A DNA stretch of 64,000 nt, taken from assembly GCF_036588685.1 (NCBI RefSeq), contig NC_086383.1, positions 33,360,412-33,424,411 of the forward strand, given 5' to 3'. Positions 1-12,639 of the stretch are shown here, piece after piece (positions within the stretch are counted from its first letter, which is position 1; each line of letters opens with the position of its first letter). A program made the translations under genes and the position numbers. A model generated the notes under the pieces. That model searched no databases. It saw nothing but the letters and a program-made list of their open reading frames with translations, and was not told the DNA's origin. The stretch comes from Mytilus trossulus (lineage: Eukaryota > Mollusca > Bivalvia > Mytilida > Mytilidae).

Positions 1-880
1 ATAATAATGAATCCACATTATCTTATATAGACTGACAAAATCAAACGTTATCAACTGACAGAACAAATTAAAAAAACAATTAATATATTCAACATACAAT
101 AAAAAGTAATATATTTACTGAAAGAGAAGTTTGTTGTCATTTGAATCATACTTTCCTCATCAGTTACTACACTATTTCAAAACAGCATTGGAAACATCTT
201 GATTATATTTTGGAGAAAGGTTACACATTTGCCGTGACTCATTTAAACCTCTTTGATGAAGGGCATGCGTCTGCAATACATAAACATACTCGTTTAATAA
301 AATTATAGTATGATGGAAATAATTGAATTGTTTTTCTATGTTTTGCAGTCATACTAACAAAATGTAAAATAAAAACACACATTTGCTTGTTTATATATAT
401 TGTATATATTGTTTAAACATATTAATTAAAGCACCTTCCGTTTATAAACGTTGAGCAAATACTTCAGGAAATTATTGTGAAATGTGAAAAGGTTGTTAAA
501 GCGTATTACTCAACAAGAACAATATGAACACTGTATACTGGCTTCATTTGATAGCAAAAAAATGCCAATGGATGTACAGTAACATTGTAGTTTTTTACTT
601 AATGTTATTTTAAAGATGAAATTACTCTTCTTTATATTTGTTATCGTTTTATAAGGTATTCACTGATCCTCATTAGAACATTGGTTCAAATGTTAACTGA
701 TAGACTTTTACAACGAATGAGATATGATAATATAGTCCTGTTTTTTTATGCAAAATCTTGGCTTTATATATTAAAAGACTATAGTACCTACCCACTGCAA
801 ATCTCGCATTTTATGTAGTACTCACTGGAAAAAAAGGAACATTAACACACGAATGTTCTTACAAGTTAAAAGAGGGGCGA
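1..880. other. AT-rich DNA, no gene seen
   Basis: No reading frame of note and no splice-bounded coding exon is visible. Positions about 38-125 resemble positions about 20,600-20,700 (both carry AAACGTTATCAAC, then a run of A-rich sequence, then ATATTTACTGA), so the left edge of the window starts inside a diverged copy of an interspersed repeat. That segment also precedes the transposase remnant at 20.7 kb. Confidence 0.5.
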
Positions 881-884
881 AAGA

Positions 885-1606
885 TACCAGAGAGTCAAAT
901 TATAGATAGCAAATACACTGACAATGTCATGGCTAAAAAGTAAAAAGTCAAACAGACAAATAATAGTACAGAAGACACAACATAGAAAAATATGATTGAG
1001 AGAGAAGTATTTATGATTTAGATGCAATGCAATGCAAAAACATAGCTGTTAAATATAGATTATGATTATGAGTTTGCATAACAATAGTACACATGACACA
1101 ACATAGAAAATGCAAGCTATACTTGATTGCAGTTTAAACATGGGTAGGCATTATATTCGTGTTATTTTAGCCCTCACTTTCGCTCGGGCAAAAATAATCA
1201 CGAATATAATGCCAACCAATGTTTAAACTGCAATCAAGTATAGCTTGCATTTTCTATGTTGTGTCATGTGTACTATTGTTTGTCTGTCTTTTTTCATTTT
1301 TAGCCATGGTGTTGTCCGTTTATTTTCGATTCATGAGTTTGACTGTCCCTCTGGTATCTTTTGTCTCTCTTTTGCATCAGTGTTTTCTTAAATAGTTATT
1401 GCTTTTATGTATGCTTGACAAGGCAGGTGTTCATGATGCATCAACTATGGTGTCAACTTTCTGTTCGTTTTGCTTATGGTCATTGGCGATTATGTAACTA
1501 ATAATGATTGTACTATTAAACGTGGGAAATAACTTCTATATTTAACAGCTATGTTTTTGCATTGCATTGCATCTAAATCATAAATACTTCTCTCTCAATC
1601 ATATGT
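885..1606. repeat. Nested inverted repeat (fold-back element)
   Basis: The core is a long hairpin. The left arm at 1081-1173 is almost the exact reverse complement of the right arm at 1186-1279, with only a few mismatches and a loop of about 12 bases (1174-1185). A second, outer inverted pair is formed by about 985-1058 and 1536-1606, both carrying the GCATTGCATTGCA and AAATACTTCTCTCTC (or complement) strings. A third overlap pairs 885-980 with about 1230-1375. The 1225-1375 part resembles a common mussel interspersed repeat, by memory. It is probably a non-autonomous fold-back or MITE-like element inserted at, or giving rise to, the edge of the array that follows. No coding capacity is seen. 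Confidence 0.8.
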
Positions 1607-4600
1607 GAATTGCTACTCACACACTGAATAGGAAAATTGGTACATTCGTTGTACACCTTCCTGATGAGTTCAATAATTGTGTGTATTGCCATGCAATGAA
1701 TTGTAAAACGGGTATTTAATTATTGACATTAAACTATATAGAATGGTGTATCAGAGTTTAATTTTCTCATAAATACGTTATTCTTGTTTGTTATAAAAAT
1801 TCAAACACGTCTTTATTGAACTTCAAACATGAATATATGCAATACAAGAAATATGATGTTTCGATGAAGCAATCAATTGTGTCGGCTTGGATATTTGATT
1901 TGAACAGCAACATACAGTCGTGTGAAGCAAACTCATAATCAATCAATGACGAAAAAATCACGATTTTCGGACTCATGATTGCTTGACAAAGACATGTTGC
2001 ATGTTTCAAATATGGTTACAGTTTTCACTTTGTTTTGCTCTTTGTCAATGGTCAATGAGTAAATAATAATGGTTGTAATATATAGATTTTTTTCTGTTTA
2101 AGAGTAATTCAGTGTATTGCATTGCAGTTTTAATTATAAATACGTCTCTAATTAAACTTGAACCTGATACTTACACACTGAAAAAAGAGTTGTTACATTA
2201 ATGTTTCACTATCATTACACTATTTTTGATAATTCTATAAATGTCAATGACATGTTTTGCAAAATCGAAATTTGATTGTTTACATTAAATCTGCATAGAA
2301 TACTTAATCAGATTCGTCCGTCTTTGATTGTTTACATTAAATCTGCACAGATTCGTCCGTCTTTAACGAACTTCAAACAATTTATATATTCAAATTAAGA
2401 AATTATGATGTATTAATGAATCAATTATTTGTGTTGGCTTAAATTGACGACTGGAAGAGCAACATGTGTGTCATTTAATTAAATATCATCATTAACCAAA
2501 GACGTTGAACTTCCTGACTATTTATTTTATATATGCTTGAAAATGACATGTGTTATTCTTCAAATACGGTGTCCATGTTCTATTCGTTTTGGTTGTGGGC
2601 AACGGCCAATGAATCAATAAAATGTGTTGTTACATCATCATTGAACATTTTTAAAAGTGTGTGTACTGCCACATGTGCTATGTCAGAACTTTCAAAATTG
2701 ATATTTAACGTATGCACTTAGAGCTATATAGAACAGTTTATCAGATTTGAACTTTCTAGCGTATAAGTTATGCGTGTTAGTTATACAGATTCCAAAATTT
2801 ATATAATGAACAGCAAACATTTTATTTTTGCATTGACATGACTCTGATGATTTGATGAAGCCATAATTTAATTTGGGTTGGCTTGAATTGACGATTGAAA
2901 CAGCAACACGTGTTGTGTGAAGAAACGCCATAATCAACCAATAATCATGATAATGGTCTGATGTATGCTGGAAAAAGATAATGTGTTATGCTTCAAATAT
3001 GTCGTCAATATTCAATTCGTTTTGCTCATGATCAACGGCCAATGAGTAAATAAGAAAGCTTTGAATCTTTAAAGGGGAATTTATTTCTATTTAAACCTAT
3101 GCAATATTACAGGTATTGCCTCCCAAATAAAAATTTACATTATGGTCATATTATACAGTTCATCTCATTTATTTTTTTCTTTTGAATTAGTAATGTTGAT
3201 GTGTAATAAGGATTTTATGAGGGTCTGTAATAATTGTCCAAATATTTTTATTTGCATTAATTTAATAATATGGTGTTTTGATGTATCAGTAGTTTGAGTT
3301 GTCATTAGGGCTTGGGCAGCAACGTACATGTAGACATCAAGTTGGTGTTCTTATGTTAGCTTGACAAGACTGGTTTTATGCTTCAAATATGGTGTCAGTT
3401 ATTTGTTCATTTTGCTCGTGGTCAACGGCCAATGAGTAAATTATAGTTATTGTATTATTTGAAAGGGAAAACCATTTCTTGTTCTTACAGCTATTACATG
3501 TATTGCATTGCAGTTGAAATTATAAATACTTTTCTAATCAAACTTGAACTTGCTACTTACAGACTGAAAAAAAGGAATGTTACATAAGTCTGTTTCAGCA
3601 TCATTGAGTATTTTATTATTTTTATGTATTGTAATGTAATGAATTTCAAAATGGATATTAATTGCTTTTTCCATTAAAGCTATATAGAATAATTGATCAG
3701 AATTGAATCGTCCATTGAATAAGCTAAGCTTGTTTGCAGTAAAGATTCCAATATGTTTCTAATGAACTTCAAACAATTTATATCTTATGCAATTATCAGA
3801 ATTAAGTTTTCTTTTGAAATAGTAATGTTGATGTGTGATCAGGAGTTAGAAATGTCCTTAAATGTCTTTAAGCTATTTCTATGAGCTTTACAAAATGTGG
3901 TGTTTTAATGAAGCAGTCATCGATGTTGCTTTGAAGACTTAAAAAGGAACATACATGTATGTGTAAAGTAGAGAAAATCTATATTAAGCTACATACTGCA
4001 GACATCAAGTTGGTGTTCTTATGTAAGCTTGACAAGACTGGTTTTATGCTTCAAATATGGTGTCAGCTATTTGTTAATTTTGCTCGTGGTCATCGGCCAA
4101 TGAGTAAATAATAGTTATTGTAATATTTAAAAAGGAAAACAATTGCTTGGTCTAACAGCTATTACGTGTATTGCATTGCAGTTTGAATTATAAATACTTC
4201 TCTAATCAAACTTGAACTAACTACTTACTTTCTGAAAAAAAAAAGAATGTTACATTAGTCTTTTTCAGCATCATTGATAATTTTATAATTTTTATGCATT
4301 GCCATGTTATGAATTTCAAAATGAGTATTTGGTTTTGAAATTGAGCTATATAGCACAGTTTATTTTAATGGTATATTCTATTAAATAAGTTATTCATGTT
4401 TGTTATAAAGATTTCGATTTGTCTTTAATGAATTTCAAACAAATCATATATGCAATGAAAGAAATTTGATGTTCTGATGTAAGCTTGACAAGACTGGTTT
4501 TATGCATCAAATATGGTCTCAGTTATTTGATCATTTTGCTCGTGGTCAACGGCCAATGAGTATATACTAGTTATTGTAATATTTGAAAGCGAAAACAATT

Positions 4601-7600
4601 TCTTGTTCTAACAGCTATTACGTGTATTGCATTGCAGTTTGAATTATAAATACTTCTCTAATCAAAGTTGAACTTGCTACTTACAGACTGAAAAAAAGGA
4701 ATGTTACATTAGTCTTTTTCAGCATCCATTCAAGTTATATAGAATAATTGATCAGAATTGAATCGTCCATTTAATAAGTTACGCTTGTTTGCAGCAAAGA
4801 TTCCGATGTGTTTCTAATGAACTTCAAACAATGTATATATTATGCAATTATCGAAACTAAGTTTTCTTTTGAAACAGTAGTTTTGATGTGTGATCATGAT
4901 TAAGAAATGTCTTTAAATGTCTATAAGCTATTTCTATGAGCTATATACTGCAGACATCAAGTTGGTGTTCTTATGTAAGCTTGACAAGACTGGTTTTATG
5001 CTTCAAATATGGTGTCAGTTATTTGTTTATTGTCCTCGTGGTCATCGGTATGTCTCTAATGAACTTCTAACATTTTATATATTATGCAATTGTCGGAATT
5101 AAGTTGTCTTTTGAAATAGTAATGTTGATGTGTGATCAGGATTAAGAAATGTCTTTAAGCTATTTCTATGAGCTTTACAAAATGTGGTGTTTTGATGAAG
5201 CAGTCATTGATGTTGCTTTCAAGACTTAAACAGCAACATTCATGTATGTGTAAGGTAGAGAAAATCTATATTGAGTTATATACGGGAGACATCAAGTTGG
5301 TGTTTTTATGTAAGCTGGACAAGACTGGTTTTATGCTGCAAATATGTTGTCAATTATTTGTTCATTTTGCTCGTGGTCAACGGTCAATGAGTAAATAATA
5401 GTTATTATAATATTTGAAATCGAAAAAAAATTCTTGTTCTAACAGCTATTACGTGTATTGCATTGCATTTTGAACTATAAATACTTCTCTAATCAAACTT
5501 GAACTTGCTACTTACGGACTGAAAAAAAGAATGTTACATTAGTCTGTTTCAGCATCATTGATTATTTTATAATTTGTATATATAGCCATATAATGAATTT
5601 CAAAATGGATATTAATTTTTTTTTCCATTAAACATGTTAAAGTTATATGGAAAAATTGATCAGAACTGAATCGTCCATTAATTAAGTTACGCTTGTTTGC
5701 AGTAATGATTCAGATGTGTTTCTAATGAACTTCAAACAATTTACATATTATGCAATTATCGGAATTAAGTTTTCTTTTTGAATAGTAATGCTGATGTGTG
5801 ATCAGAATTAAGAAATGTCTTCAAATGTCTATAAGCTATTTCTATGAGCTTTACAAAATTCGATGTTTTGATGTAGCAGTCAGTGCTGTTGCTTTGAAGA
5901 CTTAAACAGCAACATTCGTGTATGTGTAAGGTAGAGAAAATCTATATTGAGTTATATACGGGAGACATCAAGTTGGTGTTCTTATGTAAGCTTGACAAGA
6001 CTGATTTTATGCTTCAAATATGGTGTCAGTTTTTTTTTTTTTTTGTGGTCATCGGCAAATAAGTAAATAATAGTTATTGTAATATTTGAAAGCGAAAACA
6101 ATTTCTTGTTCTAACAGCTATTAGGTGTATTGCATTGCAGTTTGAATTATAAATACTTCTCTAATCAAACTTGAACTTGCTACTTACTCACTGAAAAAAA
6201 GTAATGTTACATTAGTCTGTTTCAGCATCATTGATTATTATATAATATATATGTATTTCTTTGTAATGAATTTTCAAAATGGGTATTAATTTATGTTTCC
6301 ATTCAAGCTATATAAAATAATTGATCAGAATTAAATCGTCCATTGATCAAGTTACGCTTGTTTGCAGTAAAGATTCCGATACGTCTCTAATGAACTTCAA
6401 ACAATTTATATATTATGCAATTATCGAAATTAAGTTTTCTTTTGAAACAGTAGTGTTGATGCGTGATCAGGATTAAAAAAATGTCTTTAAATGTCTTTAA
6501 GCTATTTCTATGAGCTTTACAAAATGTGGTGTTTTGATGAAGCAGTCATTGCTGTTACTTTGAAGACTTAAACAGCAACATACATGTATGTGTAAAGTAG
6601 AGAAAATCTATATTAAGCTATATACTGCAGACATCAAGTTGGTGTTCTGATGTAAGCTTGACAAGACTGGTGTTATGCTTCAAATATGGTGTCAATTATT
6701 TGTTCATTTTGCTCGTGGTCAACGGCCAATGAGTAAATAATAGTTCTTGTAATATTTGAAATGGAAAACAATTTCTTGTTCTAACAGCTATTACGTGTAT
6801 TGCATTGCAGTTCGAATTATAAATACTTCTCTAATCAAACTTGAACTTGCTACTTACTCACTGAAAATAAAAACGAATGTTACATTAGTCTTTTTCAGCA
6901 TCATTGATTATTTTATAATTTTTATGTATTGCCATGTACTGCATTTCAAAATGGGTATTTAGTTTTTGACATTGAGCTATATAGCACAATTTACCAGAAT
7001 GTTATATTCTATTAAATACGTTATCCATGTGTGTTATAAAGATTTTGATATGTCTTTAATGAACTTCGAACAAATCATATATGCAATGAAAGAAATTTGA
7101 TGTTTTGATGTAAGCTTAACAAGACTGGTTTTATGCTTTAAATATGGTGTCAGTTATTTATTCATTTTGCTCGTGGTCAACGGCCAATGAGTAAATAATA
7201 GTTATTGTTATATTTGAAAGGGAGAACAATTTATTGTTCTAACAGATATTACGTGTATTGCATTGCAGTTTGAATTATAAATACTTCTCTAATCAAAGTT
7301 GAACTTGCTACTTACAGACTGAAAAAAAAGGAATGTTACATTAGTCTTTTTCAGCATCATTGATAATTTTATAATTTTTATGTATTGTCATGTAATGAAT
7401 ATCAAAATGGGTATTTAATTTTTGACATTGAGCTATAGAGCACATTTTATCAGAATGGTATATTCTATTAAATAAGTTATTCATGTTTGTTATAAAAATT
7501 TCGATATGTGTTAAATGAACTTCGAACAAATCATATATGCAATAAAAGAAATGTGATGTTCTGATGAAGATATCATTTGTGTTGGCTTGAATTTCCGGCT

Positions 7601-8450
7601 GAAACAACAACATATATGTCATGTTTAGACGAATAATAATTAACCTATAACGATAAACAAAATAATTTCTACTGTTATGTCTGCTTGACAAAGACATAAG
7701 TTGCGATTGTTTACATATGGCGTCAATTTTGAGTACGTTATGCTCGTGGTCAATGGCTGATGAGTCAATAAGAAGGCTTGGGATATTTATAGGATAATTA
7801 ATATCTGTATTTAAATGTATGCAATGTTAAAGGTATTTTCAGTGATAACATTAGAGCAATATAAGACAGTTTGTCAGAATGAAATTTTCTTTTCAAATGT
7901 TGATGTGATATAAGGATTTCGATATAGTTTTAATAAAAGTCAAGCTTTTTCATTATATTGAAACAATATGGTGTCTTGATGAAGCAGTCATTTGTGTTGC
8001 CTTGAAGGCTTGAACAGCATCATACATGTATGTATCAATTGGAGAAAAACCATATTGAGCCATATACTATTATAAAACATGATTATCATCATAGTTGTTG
8101 CTCTTATGAAGGCTTGACAAAGCTGTTTTTATGCTTCAAATATGGTGTAAATTCTTTGTTTATTTTCCTTGTGTGCAACGGCTATTGAGTTAAGAAGTAG
8201 GATTGTAATTCTTAATTTGTATATAGTTTTTTAACCGAACATATAATTTCAGGTATTGCATTGCAGTTTAAGTTTCAAATAGTTTTATTAATCAACCTTG
8301 AACTTGCTACCTACAATCTGAAACATTATAATTTTACCATGGTTGATTTGATGATTTATGTTGGTATGCTCGAGGTTAACGGCCGACGGGTAAATAATAA
8401 CGGTTGCAATAATTTCGAAACCTGTCTGCTATTCTGTGTATACTAATAAT
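1380..8450 (+). repeat. Degenerate tandem array of ~0.34-0.68 kb units
   Basis: About 15 copies of one block follow each other in direct orientation. The best landmark is a string close to CTCGTGGTCAACGGCCAATG, seen near 2040, 2600, 3025, 3414, 4083, 4537, 5033 (cut short), 5370, 6045, 6711, 7170, 7742, 8168 and 8367, with a diverged copy near 1475. It is usually preceded by GCTTGACAAGACTGG, then TTCAAATATGGTGTCA. It is followed about 90 bp later by TGCATTGCAG and TTATAAATACTTCTCTAATC. Spacings cluster near 455 and 670 bp, which suggests two unit types. Copies are best preserved at 3.3-7.3 kb and decay outwards. The short open frames inside are not conserved between copies, so I regard the array as non-coding and satellite-like. 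Confidence 0.8.
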
Positions 8451-9234
8451 TCAACCTTCCCTTATTCTTTTAAGAAAGAAAAAGATTGATATTTATTTAG
8501 AAATAAATGCAGACAGGTAAAAAAATGATGTCACTGTGTATGGTGCCAAAACTTTGATAGACTTGACATTAACACATTTATGTAGAACAGCATATGTTAA
8601 AAATTGTATATTTCATGAAAATGATATTAGTCCTCAAAACATGGATCGTCTTTCATTTTGTTTTTATTTGTGTATGTAGGAATTTCATTTTATTGAGTGA
8701 TGCAATTGCTTAAGGAATAACATGTGATGTGCAGTTAGCCAATCATAATAAAATATTATAATAAAACATACATCTAATGTAGATGTAGGAATAACTAAAT
8801 AAAAACAGAACAACATAAAAACTAAGAGAGGCAACTTTTTAACTATTACAATACACAGGTAAAAGTGAGGCTCATAAAAAATAGACACAACTGTTTCTCA
8901 TTTTGTTTTAAGCAAAATGGAGTTTACCTTTATATTTATATATGCAAGTAGAAATCAAAATACTTACATGTCTCCGAATGGTATAATTTCCTCGTGCCTT
9001 AAACGATAAATTATACAATTATTTGAATTATACTTAAACCTGAACGATATATTCAGGGGGGAAAATAAAAATTGAAAATCTTGAAAATACTCTGTTTCTG
9101 ATCATCGTGTTTTTTTTTCTTTCTTTAATACTGTCGTAATACTTATTAAATTATATGAATAGATATACGTGTTTTGTCTGTAGTCAAAGGCCTCTGTCTT
9201 GTATGATTTTTAATTTAAGTTTCTTGTGTATAAT
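8451..9234. other. AT-rich DNA, no gene seen
   Basis: Only short chance frames are present. I see no splice-bounded coding exon and no repeat shared with the rest of the window. Confidence 0.45.
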
Positions 9235-9417
9235 TCGGAGTTTAATATGACGTCCATTATCACTGAACTAGTATATATATTTGTTTAGGGGCCAGTTGAA
9301 GGATGGCTAAAGGTGCAGGAGTTTCTCGCTGCACTGATGATCGTCCGCTGTTGTCTGTTCTATGGTCGGGTTGTTGTCTCGTTGACACATTCCTCATTTC
9401 CATTCTCAATTTTATAA
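9235..9417 (+). repeat. Interspersed repeat, copy 1 (plus orientation)
   Basis: This segment is the reverse complement of 33,193-33,392 in this same window. Shared landmarks in order are ATTATCACTGAACTAGTATA, TTTCTCGCTGCA, TCTATGGTCGGGTTGTTGTC and CACATTCNNCATTTCCATTC. The ending (TATGGTCGGGTTGTTGTCTC followed by ATTCTCAATTTTATA) is a string I recognise as very common in mussel genomic DNA. It is non-coding. The two copies differ by scattered substitutions and short indels, so they are old insertions rather than a recent pair. Confidence 0.8.
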
Positions 9418-10373
9418 TACAATCAATTATGTCTGAGAGTTTGCAAAATAAAACATAATTAACATTTAATAAATTGTAAATGTCCGACTCACTTTTTTAT
9501 TACCAATCTTTCAGAAAAATTGACAGCTTAGGTTGTTTTTACTCTTAGATACTTGAAGAGGAAAATGTTCGAAATTTATCAAAACAAATTAGGCCAACTC
9601 GTCTATTGTCTAATTTGCAGTTAGTTTATAATTCCATGTTTATTTATTTTGGTGCGGAAATTCTGTTTCTCAGACCGTATGTATATTACCATAAACAAAT
9701 GGCTGCAGCAGGTAATGCCCTAGAAGATTGACAATTAAAAAAAATAGTCAGAGAGGTTTTTTTTTTTATTTTCTGTCTTTGAAATTAAGAATCATCACTT
9801 TGTCATTGCAACTTTTTTTAAATCGAGATTTTTAATCATCACAACGTCGATACTGAATTTGGTGTAGCAAATAACATGCTTACAGTATACAACATCCACG
9901 TAATCTGTATTTCAAAATAATAACATTGCATGTATTTTTCATTATATTACGTTATTTTGATTGGCTAACAGCAATGTCGAGCCCTTCTGAAGTTGACATT
10001 CATTACACAATTTAATTAAACTTTCATAATGGCACGAGGTCCAACAGGTAAATAAAATAAAAGCTTGATACAAATCGTGTTTTCATGATCCTAGCTATAA
10101 CAAAATTGTAATTATAAGTATTTAATGCTTCTTTTTTGTAATCTCAGTGGGTTATAAAAGCGTGACCATGCGCACATTTTTAGAATGAAGCGCGGAAAAT
10201 CTACTGCGGTCAACGAATTTACGCCCCAATGTATTTACAATTCTGAAATTAATTCTTTTTCTCCTTGTTCATAAATAAATTAAATGTTTATTTTGTTCTT
10301 ATTTGAGCAATTATAAGTAGCCTTTATATTCATATAAATGACTAAGTATTCATGTCGAATAGTGAATCAATGT
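9418..10373. other. AT-rich DNA, no gene seen
   Basis: Nothing coding is recognised. The stretch has homopolymer runs and no long open frame on either strand. Confidence 0.4.
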
Positions 10374-11350
10374 AAGTAACAGAGTATCAGGCGATCGTTG
10401 AAAAATGTCCTTACGCGCTATTTACGTTATTTCACCTCTGATTATCAATAGCAAACACCAAAGACAAAAATGCAATTGAGGAAATTTGTTAAACGTTAAA
10501 ATATAATACACGTGTTACAAGAAATAAGAAACAAGTAAGTAAAAAGGTATCGGTCGATTGCTGAAAAGGTTCCATACTCGATATTATGGCTATTTAACCT
10601 CTTAGAACCAAAAACAAATACCATAGACAAGATACATGTATTTTAAGCTATTTAGAAACACATAAGTAACAGGGTATCAGTCGATTACTGAAAAGGGTCC
10701 ATACGCGCTAATATGGTGATTTAACCTCTGAGATCTAATAGCAAAAACCATAGACAAGAATACAATTGAGGATATTTTTTGAAGGTCCAACGTATAATTC
10801 ACGGATTTTAAGCGAATAAAGAACGAATAAGTAACAGTGCATCGTTTCAGCGCTGGAACATGTGTGTTATCGCCAAAGGATTCTTTCATCTCTCAGACAA
10901 TAGCTATAACTAATTGTATTTCAAATGATTGGGCAGAGCTTACGTTTTAATTTGCACATGGACAGTCTATTTGAAGATGTGTCTGATAAGTATGTTAGCT
11001 GTTAAAACTATAATTGATTTTTAATCACTATCAGTGTCACAAAACGGATATACAATTGAACTGAGTGTATGATATGGGACGAATAACTGGATACTTCATT
11101 GATGAGTTTATCCCGATACACCTCTTGTTAGATGGTCTGGTCTAAAATAAGCAAACCGGTTAGACCCCGTCAGGTCAAGTAAAATAAATCATGTAATAAC
11201 ACTAGAGACAAGATTAAAATTGAAAATATTGTTTTTTAAATTTGAAACATATAACACGTGATACAAGCAAATAAGGCACCAGTCCAGCATTGAAACGGGT
11301 ACAATCGTTCTTAAAGTTCATTTAATCTCTTGAAACCAAGAACTTTACCA
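10374..11350 (+). repeat. Degenerate ~150-bp tandem repeat family
   Basis: Direct copies begin near 10,374, 10,534, 10,664 and 10,826, with a weaker one near 11,265. Each starts close to AAGTAACAGGGTATCAGTCG, followed by ATTRCTGAAAAG, then a CCATACGCGCTAATATG-like block, then TTTAACCTCTGAGA, then ACCATAGACAAGA. Unit spacing is about 130-160 bp. The open frame across 10,677-10,889 on the minus strand lies inside two of these copies and has no independent support. I do not recognise the family. Confidence 0.7.
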
Positions 11351-11394
11351 ACGATATGGCTATAACGTACAAAAAGAGGGACACATAGTGAATT

Positions 11395-11600
11395 ATAATA
11401 AGCAATAAACACGAGATAGGCAACAAATAGGAAACAAATAAATAATAAAAAATATGTAACGAATCGGTAACTAATTAGAATTAATGAACATGTATCGAAT
11501 AAGGAAAAAAAGAAAAAGTAGCAAATATAAGGAAAAAGAAATAATAACGAATAAATAAAGAATAACTAACGAATGAATAATGAATAAGTAACGAACTTGA
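11395..11600 (+). repeat. Low-complexity GAATAAATAA-like tract
   Basis: The tract is a degenerate purine-rich short repeat built from variants of AACGAATAAATAA and ATAAGTAACGAA, for example AATAAAGAATAACTAACGAA near 11,560. It directly follows the ~150-bp repeat family, whose units also contain AATAAGTAAC, so it may have grown by slippage from that unit. It is non-coding. Confidence 0.7.
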
Positions 11601-11877
11601 CGACACTCCCACTTCCACCCTTTTCAAAAGAAAAAAAAGACTTACTGTGTGCTTACTGGGTATAATTGGAAGTAGTGTTTACATCAATAATTTGACTAGC
11701 AAATTCATTTCAAGTGTGAGAAAATAAAACGTGAATATCAATCTTTCAGCAAATTTATTTTTTTGGATTAATACACAATTTTAAACTCAATAAAATCTTG
11801 CAGCTAAAACTCCTTAAAACCGGCTGAAAAGTTCAAAATACAAACCAGAAATTGTCTTGAAAAACGAATTTTCAAAA

Positions 11878-12205
11878 GCTGATGCGTTCTGTATGCCAAT
11901 GAGACAACTTTCCACAAAAGACCAAATTACACAGAAATGAATAGCTATTGGTCACCAAAAACGGCATTGAACAACGATCAAATACATTACGCAGAGTCAT
12001 ATATAAAAGGTATCGACAGCACATGAAATGTAAGACAATTCAAACTAAAAAACTAACGGCCAATTCTTATAGAAATAAATGAACGAAAATCCAATATGTA
12101 ACATATCTACAAACGACAACCACTAAATAACAGGCTCCTGACTTGGGACAGACACATACATACAGATTGTAGCGATGTTAAATGTGTCCGCGGAACCCAA
12201 ACCTT
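11878..12205 (-). mobile_element. 5'-truncated tail of an RT element (minus)
   Basis: This segment is the reverse complement of about 60,858-61,190, the 3' end of the reverse-transcriptase element inserted in the SRCR gene. Shared landmarks, read on the plus strand here, are CCAATGAGACAAC, the TGTAAGACAATTCAAAC-like block, AACGACAACCACT and CAGGCTCCTGACTTGGGACA. Only the last ~330 bases of the element are present and no reverse transcriptase coding sequence accompanies it. This fits a 5'-truncated insertion copied from the 3' end, which is usual for target-primed retroelements (inference). Confidence 0.75.
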
Positions 12206-12490
12206 CTTCCTTTTTTTGGACAGTTGTGTTACAGTACAATTATGAGACAGAACTTTAAAAATCAGTTAGTTTTAAAACTATTGCCAGTTAAACACTTGAT
12301 TGATGTATTTACCTGAACAATACTACGTCATACAAAGTATATAAAAGTAGATACATATTACACTATACTAAGTTGTAGATTGTGCATGTTTTATTTAATG
12401 TCTAGTTCATTTGAATCATTTGTTACTTTAATGAAGAGCTGTATCTTGTTATTTTGTATGTATTTATTTTGTATGATTAATAATCTACAG

Positions 12491-12628
12491 GATGAGCTGA
12501 TTCTAAGAACTTACCCACAACCAGAACATCTGAATAAGTCCCCATGGCGTTGCTCCTTTACTTTAAGGACTGGTGCACAATTGCTATCAAAAAGATTTGA
12601 TTTCTTTATGTTTGTTATAAATGTTTAA
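12491..12628 (+). CDS. Possible terminal exon, unknown protein
   Basis: A frame starts right after an acceptor-like AATCTACAG at 12,490 and runs 45 codons to TAA at 12,626. The AATAAA overlapping the stop (12,628-12,633) could be a polyadenylation signal, although it is unusually close. The peptide begins D-E-L-I-L-R-T and has a mixed, protein-like composition including P-Q-P-E-H-L. I do not recognise a domain. No upstream exon could be joined to it with confidence, so it may be chance. Confidence 0.2.
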   Translation, partial: DELILRTYPQPEHLNKSPWRCSFTLRTGAQLLSKRFDFFMFVINV

Positions 12629-12639
12629 ATAAATGATTC

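Noticed and set aside
4917-5398. Two similar frames containing D-I-K-L-V-F-L-C and L-D-K-T-G-F-M-L, which could suggest a duplicated gene
   Set aside because: They are two units of the degenerate array. Other units have stops and frameshifts in the same place, so there is no coding constraint.
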